In this document: positions 17,296-26,966 of the stretch, piece by piece | Layout: every line of letters begins with the position of its first letter | Numbering within the stretch: the first letter of the stretch is position 1 | From: JAPLDP01 sp964628285 | GTDB lineage: Bacteria > Bacteroidota > Bacteroidia > Bacteroidales > JAGONC01 | Direction of reading: 5' to 3' | Length of the DNA stretch: 64,000 nt | NCBI GenBank assembly: GCA_964628285.1 | Contig: CAZVNP010000009.1 | Coordinates: forward strand, 16,696 to 80,695 | Program-made: the position numbers and the translations under genes | Notes under the pieces: generated by a model | The model's input: only the letters and a program-made list of their open reading frames with translations | What the model was told of the DNA's origin: nothing | Database searches by the model: none

Positions 17296-19401
17296 TCAGC
17301 TGATGAGAGCCCAGTTTGTTTCATGGCGTGAAAGGTGTTGTAGCTCCTCGGCGAGAGGCCTGTTCTCCGGTATCCGGAGATCGGGGTCTTTTTCGAGTAT
17401 CCTGAGGGCCATGTCGCGGGCATATTTTAAAAGCTTTTCATCCCTGACCAGATCGGCCATTTTCAGAGGGATCACACCGCTTTGCTGTGTTCCCTGCATA
17501 TCGCCGGGACCGCGCAGCCGGAGGTCCATCTCGGCTATCTCAAAACCGTCGGTGGTTTTCAGCATGGCCTCAATGCGTTTACGTGCTTCCGTGCCCATCT
17601 CGTCACCGGTGATGAGGATGCAATATGACTGGTCGGCGCCTCTTCCAACTCTGCCACGTAATTGATGCAACTGCGATAAACCGAAGCGCTCCGCATTTTC
17701 AATGACCATCACCGTGGCATTGGGAATATCCACCCCGACTTCAATCACCGTGGTCGCCACCATGATCTGGGCCTCATTTTTTATAAAACGCTGCATTTCT
17801 GATTCCTTTTCTTCACTCTTCATCTGTCCGTGCACCATGCTGACACCGTACCCGGGCGGCGGAAACTCGTTGACAATGTGCTGATAACCTTCCAGGAGTG
17901 CTTTCAGATCAAGATTCTCCGATTCCTGGATAAGAGGGTAGACAACATAAACCTGTTGTCCTTTCTTTATTTGTTTCCTGATGAACGTATAGACCTTCTG
18001 AATATCCGACTGCACCAAATGAAACGTTTTGACGGGTCGCCGTCCGGGGGGCATCTCGTCTATGACCGAATAGTCCAAATCGCCATAGAGTGTCATCGCC
18101 AGCGTTCTGGGTATGGGTGTGGCCGTCATGACCAGGACATGGGGTGGTGAGTTGCTTTTTTCCCACAGCCGGGCGCGTTGTGCCACCCCAAAACGATGCT
18201 GTTCATCGATGACGACAAGACCCAGATGATGAAATTTTACCGTTTCTTCCAGAAGGGCATGCGTGCCGATCAATATCTGGAGTTCGCCCGAAAGAAGTTG
18301 TTCATAGATGATCTTGCGCTGCGAGCTTTTTGTTGATCCGGTCAGCAATTCATGTGATATGCCCAATCCCGAGAGCAACTGATTCAGCGACTCGAAATGT
18401 TGCTGTGCCAGGATCTCCGTGGGCGCCATCATGCAGGCCTGATATCCGTTATCAAGTGCCATCAGCATCGACATGAGGGCCACCATTGTTTTTCCGCTCC
18501 CCACATCGCCCTGAAGCAAACGGTTCATTTGTTTTCCCGATCCCACATCTTTGCGTATCTCCCTGATGACCCTCTTCTGAGCCTCGGTGAGAGAAAAAGG
18601 CAGATTATGGTGGTAAAAACTGTTGAAATGATCGCCGATCTTAAGAAAGACATGTCCCTGTGTTTTGTTAATCCTCATGATCTTTTGCATCAGCAATCTG
18701 AGCTGAATAAAAAACAGCTCCTCAAATTTCAGTCTTGCCTGCGCTTTCCGCAACATGGAATCATCTTTGGGAAAGTGAATGTTGACAAGAGCTTCTTCAC
18801 GCGAAATGAAACTAAAATGGCTGATGACCTCCTGCGAGAGCGTCTCGGGTATGTTGCCTTTCAATAAACCGACCAGGTTATACATGACTTTGCTGATCCC
18901 TCTGGAGTTGAAGCCTTTCACTTTCAATTTCTCGGAGGAACCGTAAAAAGGCTGCAATGTCTCGCTCACTTTAAGGGCACTGGCGTTATACGGATCAATC
19001 TCCGGATGAGGGATGTTATACCGTCCGTTGAAATAAACAGGCCGGCCGAAAACCAGGTAATCCGATCCGGGGATGACCTTATCCTTGATCCATCTGATCC
19101 CCTGGAACCATACCAGTTCGATCTCACCTGTCTCATCTTCGAGTATGGCCACCATACGGCTGGCCGGTCCTTTTCCGACCATCTGGACATTCACCACACG
19201 GCCGTGAATCTGAACATAGGGCAGCTCGTTATTGATCTCGCTGATCTTGTGAAACCTGCTCCGGTCTATGTACCGCAGGGGAAAATATTCAATGAGGTCA
19301 CCGTATGTCCGGATATTGAGTTCCTTTTTCAGGAGCTCGGCACGGGCAGGGCCTATCCCTTTAATGTATTCAACAGACGTGTCAAGAAACCTGTAAGACA
19401 T
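17296..19401 (-). CDS. recG: ATP-dependent DNA helicase RecG
   Basis: 701 residues, as in other RecG proteins. It remodels stalled replication forks and branched DNA. The N-terminal part has the wedge/OB domain (YVQIHGRVVNVQMVGKGPASRMVAILEDETGEIELVWF). Helicase motifs follow: Walker A LLQGDVGSGKTMVAL, motif II VVIDEQHRFG (DEQH box), motif III VMTATPIPRTLAMT, motif V VATTVIEVGVDIPNATVMVIENAERFG, and motif VI QLRGRVGRG. The last is near the TRG region typical of RecG. It has its own -7 element 24 bases upstream. Confidence 0.97.
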   Translation of the reverse strand: MSYRFLDTSVEYIKGIGPARAELLKKELNIRTYGDLIEYFPLRYIDRSRFHKISEINNELPYVQIHGRVVNVQMVGKGPASRMVAILEDETGEIELVWFQGIRWIKDKVIPGSDYLVFGRPVYFNGRYNIPHPEIDPYNASALKVSETLQPFYGSSEKLKVKGFNSRGISKVMYNLVGLLKGNIPETLSQEVISHFSFISREEALVNIHFPKDDSMLRKAQARLKFEELFFIQLRLLMQKIMRINKTQGHVFLKIGDHFNSFYHHNLPFSLTEAQKRVIREIRKDVGSGKQMNRLLQGDVGSGKTMVALMSMLMALDNGYQACMMAPTEILAQQHFESLNQLLSGLGISHELLTGSTKSSQRKIIYEQLLSGELQILIGTHALLEETVKFHHLGLVVIDEQHRFGVAQRARLWEKSNSPPHVLVMTATPIPRTLAMTLYGDLDYSVIDEMPPGRRPVKTFHLVQSDIQKVYTFIRKQIKKGQQVYVVYPLIQESENLDLKALLEGYQHIVNEFPPPGYGVSMVHGQMKSEEKESEMQRFIKNEAQIMVATTVIEVGVDIPNATVMVIENAERFGLSQLHQLRGRVGRGADQSYCILITGDEMGTEARKRIEAMLKTTDGFEIAEMDLRLRGPGDMQGTQQSGVIPLKMADLVRDEKLLKYARDMALRILEKDPDLRIPENRPLAEELQHLSRHETNWALIS

Positions 19402-19424
19402 TGTAAATTAAAATCATGCCCCAA

Positions 19425-19432
19425 CAAATATA
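19425..19432 (-). promoter_or_regulatory. -7 promoter element (TATATTTG) for recG
   Basis: Exact TAnnTTTG on the minus strand, 24 bases upstream of the recG ATG at 19401; a TTTGTC lies about 24 bases further up as a possible -33 element. Confidence 0.55.
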
Positions 19433-19454
19433 CGATTTAACCTTCATTGAAGAC

Positions 19455-19486
19455 AAAAAAAAACTCCCCGGCGGGGGAGTTTTTTA
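19455..19486 (-). terminator. Intrinsic terminator after gldN (bidirectional shape)
   Basis: Stem ACTCCCC - loop GGCG - GGGGAGT (19463-19480), flanked by A-rich and T-rich runs on both sides. It lies just past the gldN stop (19505) in the direction of transcription and ends the gld operon before recG. Confidence 0.85.
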
Positions 19487-19504
19487 TCACGGATCACTGC
19501 AGGA

Positions 19505-20371
19505 TTAATATTTCCATAGATCTTCTTCAAAGCTAAAAATTTCGTTTTTAATGCGTTCCGATTCAAGCAACGCATCCATACCCTGGGCATAATCGGATAT
19601 CTTCCGGTCGAAAACATTGTCTTCCTTATAAATATAACTGTTAAACATTCTCTTCCAGAAAACATCGTCATACGTCAGTCTGTTTGCCGAATTATAGCGG
19701 TTAAAGACTTCCGCTTTGGCAAAAACGGTACGAGCTTCGGGGAAATAGATCCAAAAGAGTGGCCGCACACCTCTCAGGACGTCTTTTTCGGTATAGTCAT
19801 CCACGATGGGGCAAATACCCAGGATACGTACATCCATCACGGAACGCTGTTTGTCGAAGAACCAGTCTTCTTTTATTCTGAACTTCTTGACATCCTGAGC
19901 GTTAAAGCTCCTTTTGATGATCGTATCGTACCAGTCATAGGGAGAATAGGTTCTCTGCAGCTGCAAAGTATCGGTACGTTCAAGGGTATTAAGCAGTTCC
20001 TGGTAGGATAAGGGTGTGGTGAACTCATCTGTGGGCAGGCTGGCGTCATAGGCGATAACGGAACCTTCCTTCAGGGCATCCATGATCACCTGCATAAGAC
20101 TCCTCCACTGATTATGCGGGTCGATGGGATAATAAAAGGGCTGGTTGATCTTCTCACGCAGGTCGATGACACGCCAGATCCTTTTTTGCCACATCACATC
20201 GGCTTCACGGACATAAGCATAAGGGATCGGTTTTTTCTCCAACGTATTGATCTTATCATACACACCATCCCTTGGAGGGTTGTTCTCAAGGACCTGAGAG
20301 AACAAGGGTTTGGCTCCCGTTGCAGCCAGGAAGCCAATCACGCAGATAAGAACGACTTTTTTCATATTCAA
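19505..20371 (-). CDS. gldN: Gliding/T9SS protein GldN (PorN)
   Basis: 288 residues with a signal peptide (KKVVLICVIGFLAATGAKPLFS). GldN/PorN is a periplasmic partner of GldK in the ring of the type IX secretion system. Family-typical sequence includes YVREADVMWQKRIWRVIDLREKINQPFYYP, MQVIMDALKEGSVIAYDA, DWFFDKQRSVMDVRILGICP and a segment near RPLFWIYFPEARTVFAKAEVFNRYNSANRLTYDDVFWKRMF. It is the last gene of the operon porP-gldK-gldL-gldM-gldN, 15 bases after gldM, and is followed by a terminator. Confidence 0.96.
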   Translation of the reverse strand: MNMKKVVLICVIGFLAATGAKPLFSQVLENNPPRDGVYDKINTLEKKPIPYAYVREADVMWQKRIWRVIDLREKINQPFYYPIDPHNQWRSLMQVIMDALKEGSVIAYDASLPTDEFTTPLSYQELLNTLERTDTLQLQRTYSPYDWYDTIIKRSFNAQDVKKFRIKEDWFFDKQRSVMDVRILGICPIVDDYTEKDVLRGVRPLFWIYFPEARTVFAKAEVFNRYNSANRLTYDDVFWKRMFNSYIYKEDNVFDRKISDYAQGMDALLESERIKNEIFSFEEDLWKY

Positions 20372-20386
20372 TGGCTATATTGATTA

Positions 20387-21997
20387 TTACTGAAGGACAA
20401 GGCTTATCGTTCCAAGACGACGGTTTCCGTCGGGGCCTCTGGCTATGATATTTTCAAGCCATAGCTTTGTTCCGGGACGTGCGCTCTGGATGAATGATTT
20501 CATATCGGGTGTCAGCAGATTGTTCTGGGACTGGAATGAGAAGACATCGCCGCTTCGCACCGAGGTGAACGTAAACGCGGTGATGGTAAAATTCAGGTCA
20601 AATTCAAAATCTTCCGGCATCCGGGGTATGATACCTCCTGCAGCCAGGATGGCATTTTTTGCTATGACGCCATCCCGCACGTTGGCAATATAAGCTTCGG
20701 GGTCCGGCACACGTTTGATACGGAAACTAATGGATCCCATGTCCCTGACACTCCCGTCATATTCGGCCTTCACCGATACAACGGCCTTCCCGGTGGTACC
20801 TCCCGGTATCCGGACCATGTAATTGGATTCGGGATTCTCCGGCGTCGGCGTCAAAGTGCCCACATTGATCGAAGGCTGCAGTTGCAACGAACTTATCCCG
20901 GGGACCGATATGGACACGGGGTTGTCGACGCCGGTATAGAAAACATTCATTTTTGTGGCCGACACCGTCAACGACGGCAAAGCCACAATGTATTCATCCT
21001 TGAAGGCATAGGTCATGGTATCGCCTGTCGGTGACAGCACCCTGATGATACCTGCATACTTTTTAGTACCCGGAGAATTGCCAGGCAATTCCAGTTTGAC
21101 AACACCCTGGTCACCCTCCACCTTATGGGCATCCCTGATATTCCGAACCGTATCCACACCCTCGAGATAATAGACATCGGGATTTCCTTTTGTATCATAG
21201 GCCGCCACGATCACATCGGCCTCATACTTCTCACCTTCGAAAATATAACGGCTCTTGGGAATGACCTTGGCATTGATCTTATCAAACTTGAAATCCTCGG
21301 CGGTGATTTCATTGAGGAGGTGTGACAGCACATCGAACTCAGCGTTCTTAACATCTGTGGTTATCTTATTTAGAATAGCCACATCAGCGGCCAGAACCGT
21401 GTAATAAAACTGATGCTGTTCCCAGGTCTGGGGATGGCCGTCAGCATCGTGGAAAGAGCCTGAGGTGATCAATCCCAGACGGTCGCTGTTGGCAGGCAAT
21501 CCCATATAATCCAGCAATGTCTGCCGGTATAGGTCGATTTTGTCTTTCAGAAAACCTGCTGTGGCATTTCTTCCGCTTGTGGACCGGCCCATGAAAAAAC
21601 GGGTAGGTTCAGTATAGCGGTCTTTTGATTTGATTTCTGACAACGGTGTCATCCTTGCCTGTTCCACAGTCCTGATCCTGGGATCGGTCGAAATGATGAC
21701 GCCATATTTCAGGCTGTCAATATAATAGATCATCTTTTGCGCGAGACCTCTTACTTCTTCAGCTTTTTGAAAATAGGATTCGACCTTTTTGGGATTAAGT
21801 GCATACTGTTGCTGGAATTTATTGTATATCTGATCGATCTTATTGCTGATGGTATGGCTCGTCGTTTCCAGGCTTTCGTTCACTACGATGAAGGTGTCGA
21901 TGATCTCTTTTGATACATTGAGTGCCAAAAGGGAGGTCAACACCAGATACATCATGGCGATCATCTTTTGTCGGGGCGTTTCCTTATATCCGGCCAT
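20387..21997 (-). CDS. gldM: T9SS motor protein GldM (PorM)
   Basis: 536 residues. GldM and GldL form the proton-driven inner-membrane motor of the type IX secretion system, and GldM spans the periplasm. The single transmembrane helix is near the N-terminus (KMIAMMYLVLTSLLALNVSKEI). A long helical domain follows, then beta-rich domains (AKVIPKSRYIFEGEKYEADVIVAAYD, MNVFYTGVDNPVSISVPG). The FYTGVDNPVSISVPG segment is a strong GldM hallmark. It is 47 bases downstream of gldL and 15 bases upstream of gldN. Confidence 0.97.
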   Translation of the reverse strand: MAGYKETPRQKMIAMMYLVLTSLLALNVSKEIIDTFIVVNESLETTSHTISNKIDQIYNKFQQQYALNPKKVESYFQKAEEVRGLAQKMIYYIDSLKYGVIISTDPRIRTVEQARMTPLSEIKSKDRYTEPTRFFMGRSTSGRNATAGFLKDKIDLYRQTLLDYMGLPANSDRLGLITSGSFHDADGHPQTWEQHQFYYTVLAADVAILNKITTDVKNAEFDVLSHLLNEITAEDFKFDKINAKVIPKSRYIFEGEKYEADVIVAAYDTKGNPDVYYLEGVDTVRNIRDAHKVEGDQGVVKLELPGNSPGTKKYAGIIRVLSPTGDTMTYAFKDEYIVALPSLTVSATKMNVFYTGVDNPVSISVPGISSLQLQPSINVGTLTPTPENPESNYMVRIPGGTTGKAVVSVKAEYDGSVRDMGSISFRIKRVPDPEAYIANVRDGVIAKNAILAAGGIIPRMPEDFEFDLNFTITAFTFTSVRSGDVFSFQSQNNLLTPDMKSFIQSARPGTKLWLENIIARGPDGNRRLGTISLVLQ

Positions 21998-22044
21998 GTG
22001 AATTTACTGTTTTAAAATTCTGCATTAATATCCTACTTCACCTG

Positions 22045-23220
22045 CTATTTGATTGTCATAGCCGACAACATATTTCCGTATACCTTATTCAGTGCCGCGA
22101 TGTTTTGTGCCAGGGCATCCACTTCTTCACGGTATTTAGCCGTCGTTGAAACTGAAGCATTAAGGTTTTCAAGAAATTTCTCAAGTGTAGTCTGTAATCG
22201 TGCCGTGGCTTCAACCTGTTGGCCTGAACCCTTCAATTGTTTATCAAATAAATCATTAAGAGAAGCCAGGTTCTGATGATATTTACCGGTTTTATCGATA
22301 GACTCATTGAGGCTTTTAAGAAATTCCGAGAGTGTCACCTGTAATTTGTTGTTTGTTTCCACCGTCTCATCGGCACCCTGGAGATGCAACTCATATTTGG
22401 CATTAAGGGCGGTCATTTGATCCGTCATGAGCTTGAGCTGGTTGTGAAAATCCTTCACCTCGGCACCCGTAAAATTAAAATTCTGTGAGGACTGGGCTAT
22501 TTTATCAGCCGACTCGACATATTTTTGTGACAACAGGTTGGCAGATTTAACGGCCTCGCCGACGCTTTTCGAGAATTCATCCGTAGCGGCCATATGGCCT
22601 TTGAATTTCTCGGAAGCCTCGTTATAGATGTTGGAAAGAGTCGCCACACTCTGCGAAGCATTTTTCAGATGGCTGAAGTGGTCAGTGGTATGTTCGATGT
22701 TCTTATTCAGGACCTCGGAGGTCTGGCGGTAAGTTGACGAAAGTTCGCCGGCCGACTCTGATGCATTCTTAATGTTCTTTACATATTCGCCTGTAGCCAC
22801 AGATGCCTGGGAGATATCGGAGAGCTTGGAGGCGTGATCACTCAGGTTTCTGAGGCCGGCCCCAAGGCTCTCGATCAGCTCCGGTCCTATTCGCGCTTCA
22901 GCCAGCATGGCATCGAGTTCTTCAGCAGCACCTTTTTTGACCTTTTTCAGTTTATCGTTGTCAACACTGACATCATGATACAAACCGGCAAGTTCGGGAT
23001 AAACCAGGCTCCAGTCCGGCTCAACATATGGAGGTTCAAAACCAGAGAAAAAGAAAATACATGATTCGGTACCCAATCCCACAATGAGCATATAGTCGGC
23101 ACCCGGGTAATGGTTGATCTTAAAAAGTGCACCTAAAATCACCACAGAAGCACCCCAACCATATAACCGGGCCATAAAATGTCTAAACCCTCTTCTTCTC
23201 ACTAAATTACTAATACCCAT
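22045..23220 (-). CDS. gldL: T9SS motor protein GldL (PorL), with long coiled-coil tail
   Basis: 391 residues. The N-terminal 80 residues show the GldL pattern: two transmembrane helices (ARLYGWGASVVILGALFKINHYPGADYMLIVGLGTESCIFFFSG) with the conserved Glu in the second helix, thought to carry protons. Then comes FEPPYVEPDWSLVYPEL. The remaining ~300 residues are helical with repeated units. Two units share the pattern LQxTLxxFLxxLNxSxxxTxKY (starting near residues 297 and 346), and others share sequences like ASQSVATLSNIYNEASEKF. Flavobacterial GldL is much shorter (about 215 residues); PorL of Porphyromonas is about 309. It is 71 bases downstream of gldK. Confidence 0.95.
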   Translation of the reverse strand: MGISNLVRRRGFRHFMARLYGWGASVVILGALFKINHYPGADYMLIVGLGTESCIFFFSGFEPPYVEPDWSLVYPELAGLYHDVSVDNDKLKKVKKGAAEELDAMLAEARIGPELIESLGAGLRNLSDHASKLSDISQASVATGEYVKNIKNASESAGELSSTYRQTSEVLNKNIEHTTDHFSHLKNASQSVATLSNIYNEASEKFKGHMAATDEFSKSVGEAVKSANLLSQKYVESADKIAQSSQNFNFTGAEVKDFHNQLKLMTDQMTALNAKYELHLQGADETVETNNKLQVTLSEFLKSLNESIDKTGKYHQNLASLNDLFDKQLKGSGQQVEATARLQTTLEKFLENLNASVSTTAKYREEVDALAQNIAALNKVYGNMLSAMTIK

Positions 23221-23291
23221 GATGATAATAAATTAATTGTTTAATTGTTATGTTAATTACTGATAAAATTATTTCAAATCCGACCAAGTCT

Positions 23292-24650
23292 CTACTTATA
23301 TATATAAGAGGATTTGGAAGGTGAGTCGTCCCTTTGCCTTCCGAGATAATTCTGAACGCATCTGAATCCGATATAGCATTTGGCTGTATCCTGGAATTCA
23401 TAGCTGCGTGAATAGACCTGGAGAAAATAAGCCACATCTTTCCAGGAGCCGCCTCTGATCACTTTTCTTTTGAGTGCCGGAGGGTCGGTTTCTTTGGCAT
23501 TATATTGATAAGCCTGATTCATATCCCAGGCAAAATTATAGGTTGATTCATCAAACGCGTCGAGGGTCCACTCGGCCACATTGCCGGCCATGTCATACAA
23601 GCCGAAGTCATTGGGCGGGTAATGGGCCACGATGACCGTTGTGAGGCCGCCATCGGCCGCATAATTTCCCCGCAGCGGTTTGAAGTTGGCCAGGAAACAC
23701 CCTTTGCCGTTTCTGGTATAGGGTCCTCCCCACGGGTAGGGATTCAGGGCGTTGCCGCCACGGGCAGCCCATTCCCATTCGGCTTCGGTAGGCAATCTGA
23801 ACTCATTGAAAACAGCGTCCTTTCTCTTGGCCAGATAGGTGTTCAGCAATTCGGAACGCCAGATGCAGAAAGCCTTGGCCTGCTGCCAGGTCACCCCCAC
23901 AACAGGATAATTGTCAAAGGCCGGGTGCCAGAAATACCTTTCGGTCATGGCATCATTGTAAGAGTAAGCATAATCATGAAGCCAGCACAAGGTATCGGGA
24001 TAGATGTTGATCACCTCTTTCCGGATATACACGGAACGGTCGGTCAGACCCTGGGGACGGTTGGAGAGAGCGCCTTCCTTCACATCGCCGGGGCGGCTGA
24101 AGTCTTTCTTGGCGGCGGCAGGCAGATCGATCCAGTAATATTCATAATAAAACTTACGCGTGTCGAATTCCTTTTTCCTGTAATAACGCTCATGTTCGGG
24201 CAGGTACATTTCTTCCAGGGCATCGCGTTCCTCTTCTCCATCCCAGTTGATCTCCTGGTCCCAGTTCAGGAAGGGGGGATCATAGACCTCACCCGTTTTC
24301 GGATTTTCTTCGATCAGATACAACTCGGGTTTTACGGCTCCCACCAGCCGGCGTGCAATGGAATCCCTCACCCAATAAACAAACTGCCGGTATTCGTTAT
24401 TGGTTATTTCCGTTTCATCCATATAAAAAGCCGATACGGAGATGGTTTTCGGTTGTTGCAATTCTGTATAGGAAATGTCTTCATCGCCGGCGCCGATGAT
24501 CATGCTGCCCATCGGTACATACGCCATTCCGTAAGGACTGGGCTGGTAGAAATGAGGTCGTTTTTCAACCCCGATGAGTTCACCATTTCCTGCGTTTTTG
24601 CAGCTTCCGATAATGACTAGAATCACCGCATAGAAAAACAGTTTTTTCAT
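23292..24650 (-). CDS. gldK: T9SS ring lipoprotein GldK (PorK)
   Basis: 452 residues. The signal peptide (KKLFFYAVILVIIGSCKN) ends in a lipobox with Cys. The rest has the FGE-sulfatase/SUMF1 fold: PMGSMIIGAGDED, YMDETEITNNEYRQFVYWVRDS, FRLPTEAEWEWAARGG, YDMAGNVAEWTLDAF and KVIRGGSWKD ... YIGFRCV. In GldK this fold is structural, forming the outer-membrane-associated ring with GldN, and is not thought to be an enzyme. A -7 element lies 73 bases upstream. Order gldK-gldL-gldM-gldN is standard. Confidence 0.97.
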   Translation of the reverse strand: MKKLFFYAVILVIIGSCKNAGNGELIGVEKRPHFYQPSPYGMAYVPMGSMIIGAGDEDISYTELQQPKTISVSAFYMDETEITNNEYRQFVYWVRDSIARRLVGAVKPELYLIEENPKTGEVYDPPFLNWDQEINWDGEEERDALEEMYLPEHERYYRKKEFDTRKFYYEYYWIDLPAAAKKDFSRPGDVKEGALSNRPQGLTDRSVYIRKEVINIYPDTLCWLHDYAYSYNDAMTERYFWHPAFDNYPVVGVTWQQAKAFCIWRSELLNTYLAKRKDAVFNEFRLPTEAEWEWAARGGNALNPYPWGGPYTRNGKGCFLANFKPLRGNYAADGGLTTVIVAHYPPNDFGLYDMAGNVAEWTLDAFDESTYNFAWDMNQAYQYNAKETDPPALKRKVIRGGSWKDVAYFLQVYSRSYEFQDTAKCYIGFRCVQNYLGRQRDDSPSKSSYIYK

Positions 24651-24722
24651 ATGATGTACTGATTTTTTAAATCACTAATAAACTTCTATTAAACGAAATG
24701 TGCTGGATTTTATTATGGCCAT

Positions 24723-24730
24723 CAAATATA
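24723..24730 (-). promoter_or_regulatory. -7 promoter element (TATATTTG) for gldKLMN
   Basis: Exact TAnnTTTG on the minus strand in the porP-gldK gap, 73 bases upstream of the gldK ATG. It lacks a clear -33 TTG. gldKLMN may therefore be transcribed both from here and by readthrough from porP. Confidence 0.5.
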
Positions 24731-24762
24731 GCAGTAAATTTTAGATAAATGTATGTATAATT

Positions 24763-25725
24763 TTATAAAAATCTCGTGTTCTTATAGCCCTGTCGTAATT
24801 TCTCGACCTCCAGTTTGAAGCAATAGCCGGCCATAATCTCGTGACTGCCGCTACTTCTGCGGCCTCCCAACGTGGAGGTGGTGATATCATAAGAATATCC
24901 GATCCTGAAATTCTTGTATTGCATGCCTAAAATAACCACCACAGCATCCTGGAACCTGTAACTTAATCCGCACCAGAACCTGTTGTTATAATTAAGCAGT
25001 CCTGAGATATCGAATTGAAACGAAGCTAAATCAGTCTTGAAGAGTAAAGAAGGTTGCAACATAAAAGCCGGATTGGAGGCAAAGGTATACTCATAACCGG
25101 CTGTAACAAAGTATTGTCTGATGAGCTGCAGTTTCATGACACTTTTCTCTGTTGCTGAAAGGGTTTTACTGGCCGACTGGAGTATCTGGGTGGCGGAGAG
25201 GCCCAGATAATACTCGCCCGGCACCTGATAATAGGCGCCAAGAGCCACGTCGACGATCATCTGGCGTTCATTACCCAGTTGGGATGTCAGCGGATCGCTG
25301 TCAATAAATTTTAACTTGGAGAAATCCATGGATTTATCGACAAAATCAGCCATCGCTCCTATGCTGAGGGTTCCGCTTGTGGTGGTCAAATGATAAGCGT
25401 AACCGAGTTTTAACGTGATATTGCTTTCAAATCCCAATTTATCATTTGTTATGGTAGCCCCCAATCCGCCATGAAGGACCGAAAGAGGGGCATGAACAGC
25501 AATGGTATACGTTTCAGGGGCAACTTTGTTACCGTCAACATCTTTAAATCCAACCCATTGTTGCCTGTACAATCCCGACACACATATTCCTTCACCCATT
25601 CCAATGTATCCCGGATTAAAAAACAGCGGATCAAACATGTACTGACTGAACTGCGGATCCTGCTGTCCGGCGGCATACAACGAAACAAGTAAAAAAACAG
25701 TAAAAAAGGTAAATTTCCTTTGCAT
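24763..25725 (-). CDS. PorP/SprF family T9SS outer-membrane protein
   Basis: 320 residues with a signal peptide ending near LYAAGQQ. Then comes the family start DPQFSQYMFDPLFFNPGYIGMGEGICVSGLYRQQWVGF, the clear signature of PorP/SprF. The remaining sequence alternates beta strands of an outer-membrane barrel, with GLGATITNDKLGFES, LSIGAMADF and FRIGYSYDITTS. Members associate with GldK/GldN or with PorE/SprE-type proteins and help anchor surface adhesins. It lies 112 bases upstream of gldK on the same strand. TTATTTTG (plus-strand 25797-25804) is one base off the -7 consensus. Confidence 0.95.
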   Translation of the reverse strand: MQRKFTFFTVFLLVSLYAAGQQDPQFSQYMFDPLFFNPGYIGMGEGICVSGLYRQQWVGFKDVDGNKVAPETYTIAVHAPLSVLHGGLGATITNDKLGFESNITLKLGYAYHLTTTSGTLSIGAMADFVDKSMDFSKLKFIDSDPLTSQLGNERQMIVDVALGAYYQVPGEYYLGLSATQILQSASKTLSATEKSVMKLQLIRQYFVTAGYEYTFASNPAFMLQPSLLFKTDLASFQFDISGLLNYNNRFWCGLSYRFQDAVVVILGMQYKNFRIGYSYDITTSTLGGRRSSGSHEIMAGYCFKLEVEKLRQGYKNTRFL

Positions 25726-26031
25726 GTTATTGACCCGGTGACAACTCCCTTATTGGGTGCTAAAATACTATTTTTTTTGTTATAAACACCTTCAGGCAAA
25801 ATAAATCAATGCCGCAATATATGATTAGGCTTGCTTTCCGACCACTATCACGGTCATTGTTTCAGATCCTGTACACAGGTTATCAATTATAACTTCATTA
25901 CCGGTGAAATAGTACGTCCCCATCTAAAAATTTCATGTCGTACCGGCCGGATAAGTATGTATGACCCTAATTATTATACTTTTACCTGCGAAATTGTTTC
26001 CCTTTTATTTCCATTAATACACTCATTTACT
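25726..26031. other. Intergenic region between porP and the YitT gene
   Basis: About 306 bases between divergent genes. The YitT reading frame stays open back to 25831, but that part does not look like protein of the family. One-mismatch -7 candidates occur on each strand (25797-25804 minus, 25977-25984 plus). I see no RNA gene, repeat or terminator here. Confidence 0.5.
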
Positions 26032-26958
26032 ATGGCCTTTATTCAATATGAAAAACTGTTCTCCCGGAAATGGTTTTATGCTTACAGCCTGATGATCCTT
26101 GGATCACTGATCATGGCCTCGGGTTACGTTTTTTTCATTACACCCAACAAGATTGTCCCGGGAGGTGTGTATGGCATTGCCATTATCATTCATTACCTGA
26201 CCAAGGGGCTCTTCTCCTTTGCACGTGAAGGGCTGCCCGTCGGCATGGTCGGGCTGATATTGAATATTCCACTGACCATCCTGGGAATCAGGATCCTGGG
26301 ACCGCGTTTTGGTGTGAAAACCATCCTGGGATTCGTTTTTACCTCTGTCTTCATCGATCTGATAACAGCCCTGTGGGGTGAGACACCACTGGTGGAAAAA
26401 GATGTCCTGCTGTCGTCAATCTTCGGGGGGGTGCTGATCGGATTTGGTCTTGGATTGATTTTCAGATCCAAAGCCACCTCGGGCGGAACGGATATTATTG
26501 CCATGATCATGGCCAAATACACCCGTTTGCCTGTGGGTCAACTTCTGATCATCATCGACTCGATCATTGTCCTGTTCGGTCTGATCGCCTTTGGCGACTG
26601 GAAGATACCTCTCTATTCCTGGATTGTCATCTTCATCACTGGAAAGGTGATCGATGTGGTCCTCGAAGGGATCAGTTATGATAAGACTCTCTTCATCATT
26701 TCCGACAAACATCAGGAGATCAGGGAAAAAATCATCAGGGACCTGAACCGCGGCGGGACCATGTTCAAAGGTCAGGGCATGTACAACTATGCCGACAAGA
26801 CCATTCTGTTCACCGTGGTGAACCGACGCGAGCTGGCGATCCTGGAAGATCACATCAACAGCATTGATCCCGATGCCTTTCTCACCGTGATCGACGCCAA
26901 TGAGATCCTGGGTCACGGATTCAAATCCCTGAAGGAGAAAGTCTCTTCAAACTATTAA
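26032..26958 (+). CDS. YitT family membrane protein (DUF161/DUF2179)
   Basis: 308 residues from the ATG at 26032. Five or six transmembrane helices fill residues 1-215: SLMILGSLIMASGYVFFIT, PNKIVPGGVYGIAIIIHYL, VKTILGFVFTSVFIDLI, and so on to WIVIFITGKVIDVVLEG. Between them lies the conserved FGLGLIFRSKATSGGTDIIAMIM. A soluble C-terminal DUF2179 domain (YDKTLFIISDKHQEIREKIIRDLNRGGTMFKGQGMY ... HINSIDPDAFLTVIDANEILGHGF) completes the family architecture. Transport substrate is unknown. It ends 8 bases before the convergent rseP stop. Confidence 0.92.
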   Translation: MAFIQYEKLFSRKWFYAYSLMILGSLIMASGYVFFITPNKIVPGGVYGIAIIIHYLTKGLFSFAREGLPVGMVGLILNIPLTILGIRILGPRFGVKTILGFVFTSVFIDLITALWGETPLVEKDVLLSSIFGGVLIGFGLGLIFRSKATSGGTDIIAMIMAKYTRLPVGQLLIIIDSIIVLFGLIAFGDWKIPLYSWIVIFITGKVIDVVLEGISYDKTLFIISDKHQEIREKIIRDLNRGGTMFKGQGMYNYADKTILFTVVNRRELAILEDHINSIDPDAFLTVIDANEILGHGFKSLKEKVSSNY

Positions 26959-26966
26959 AGAGAATG

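Noticed and set aside
23622..24620. 332-codon open frame on the plus strand opposite gldK
   Set aside because: Entirely antisense to gldK, no start signal, no family features.
25831..26031. N-terminal extension of the YitT protein
   Set aside because: The extra 67 residues are not membrane-protein-like or family-like, and ATG 26032 begins the normal protein.
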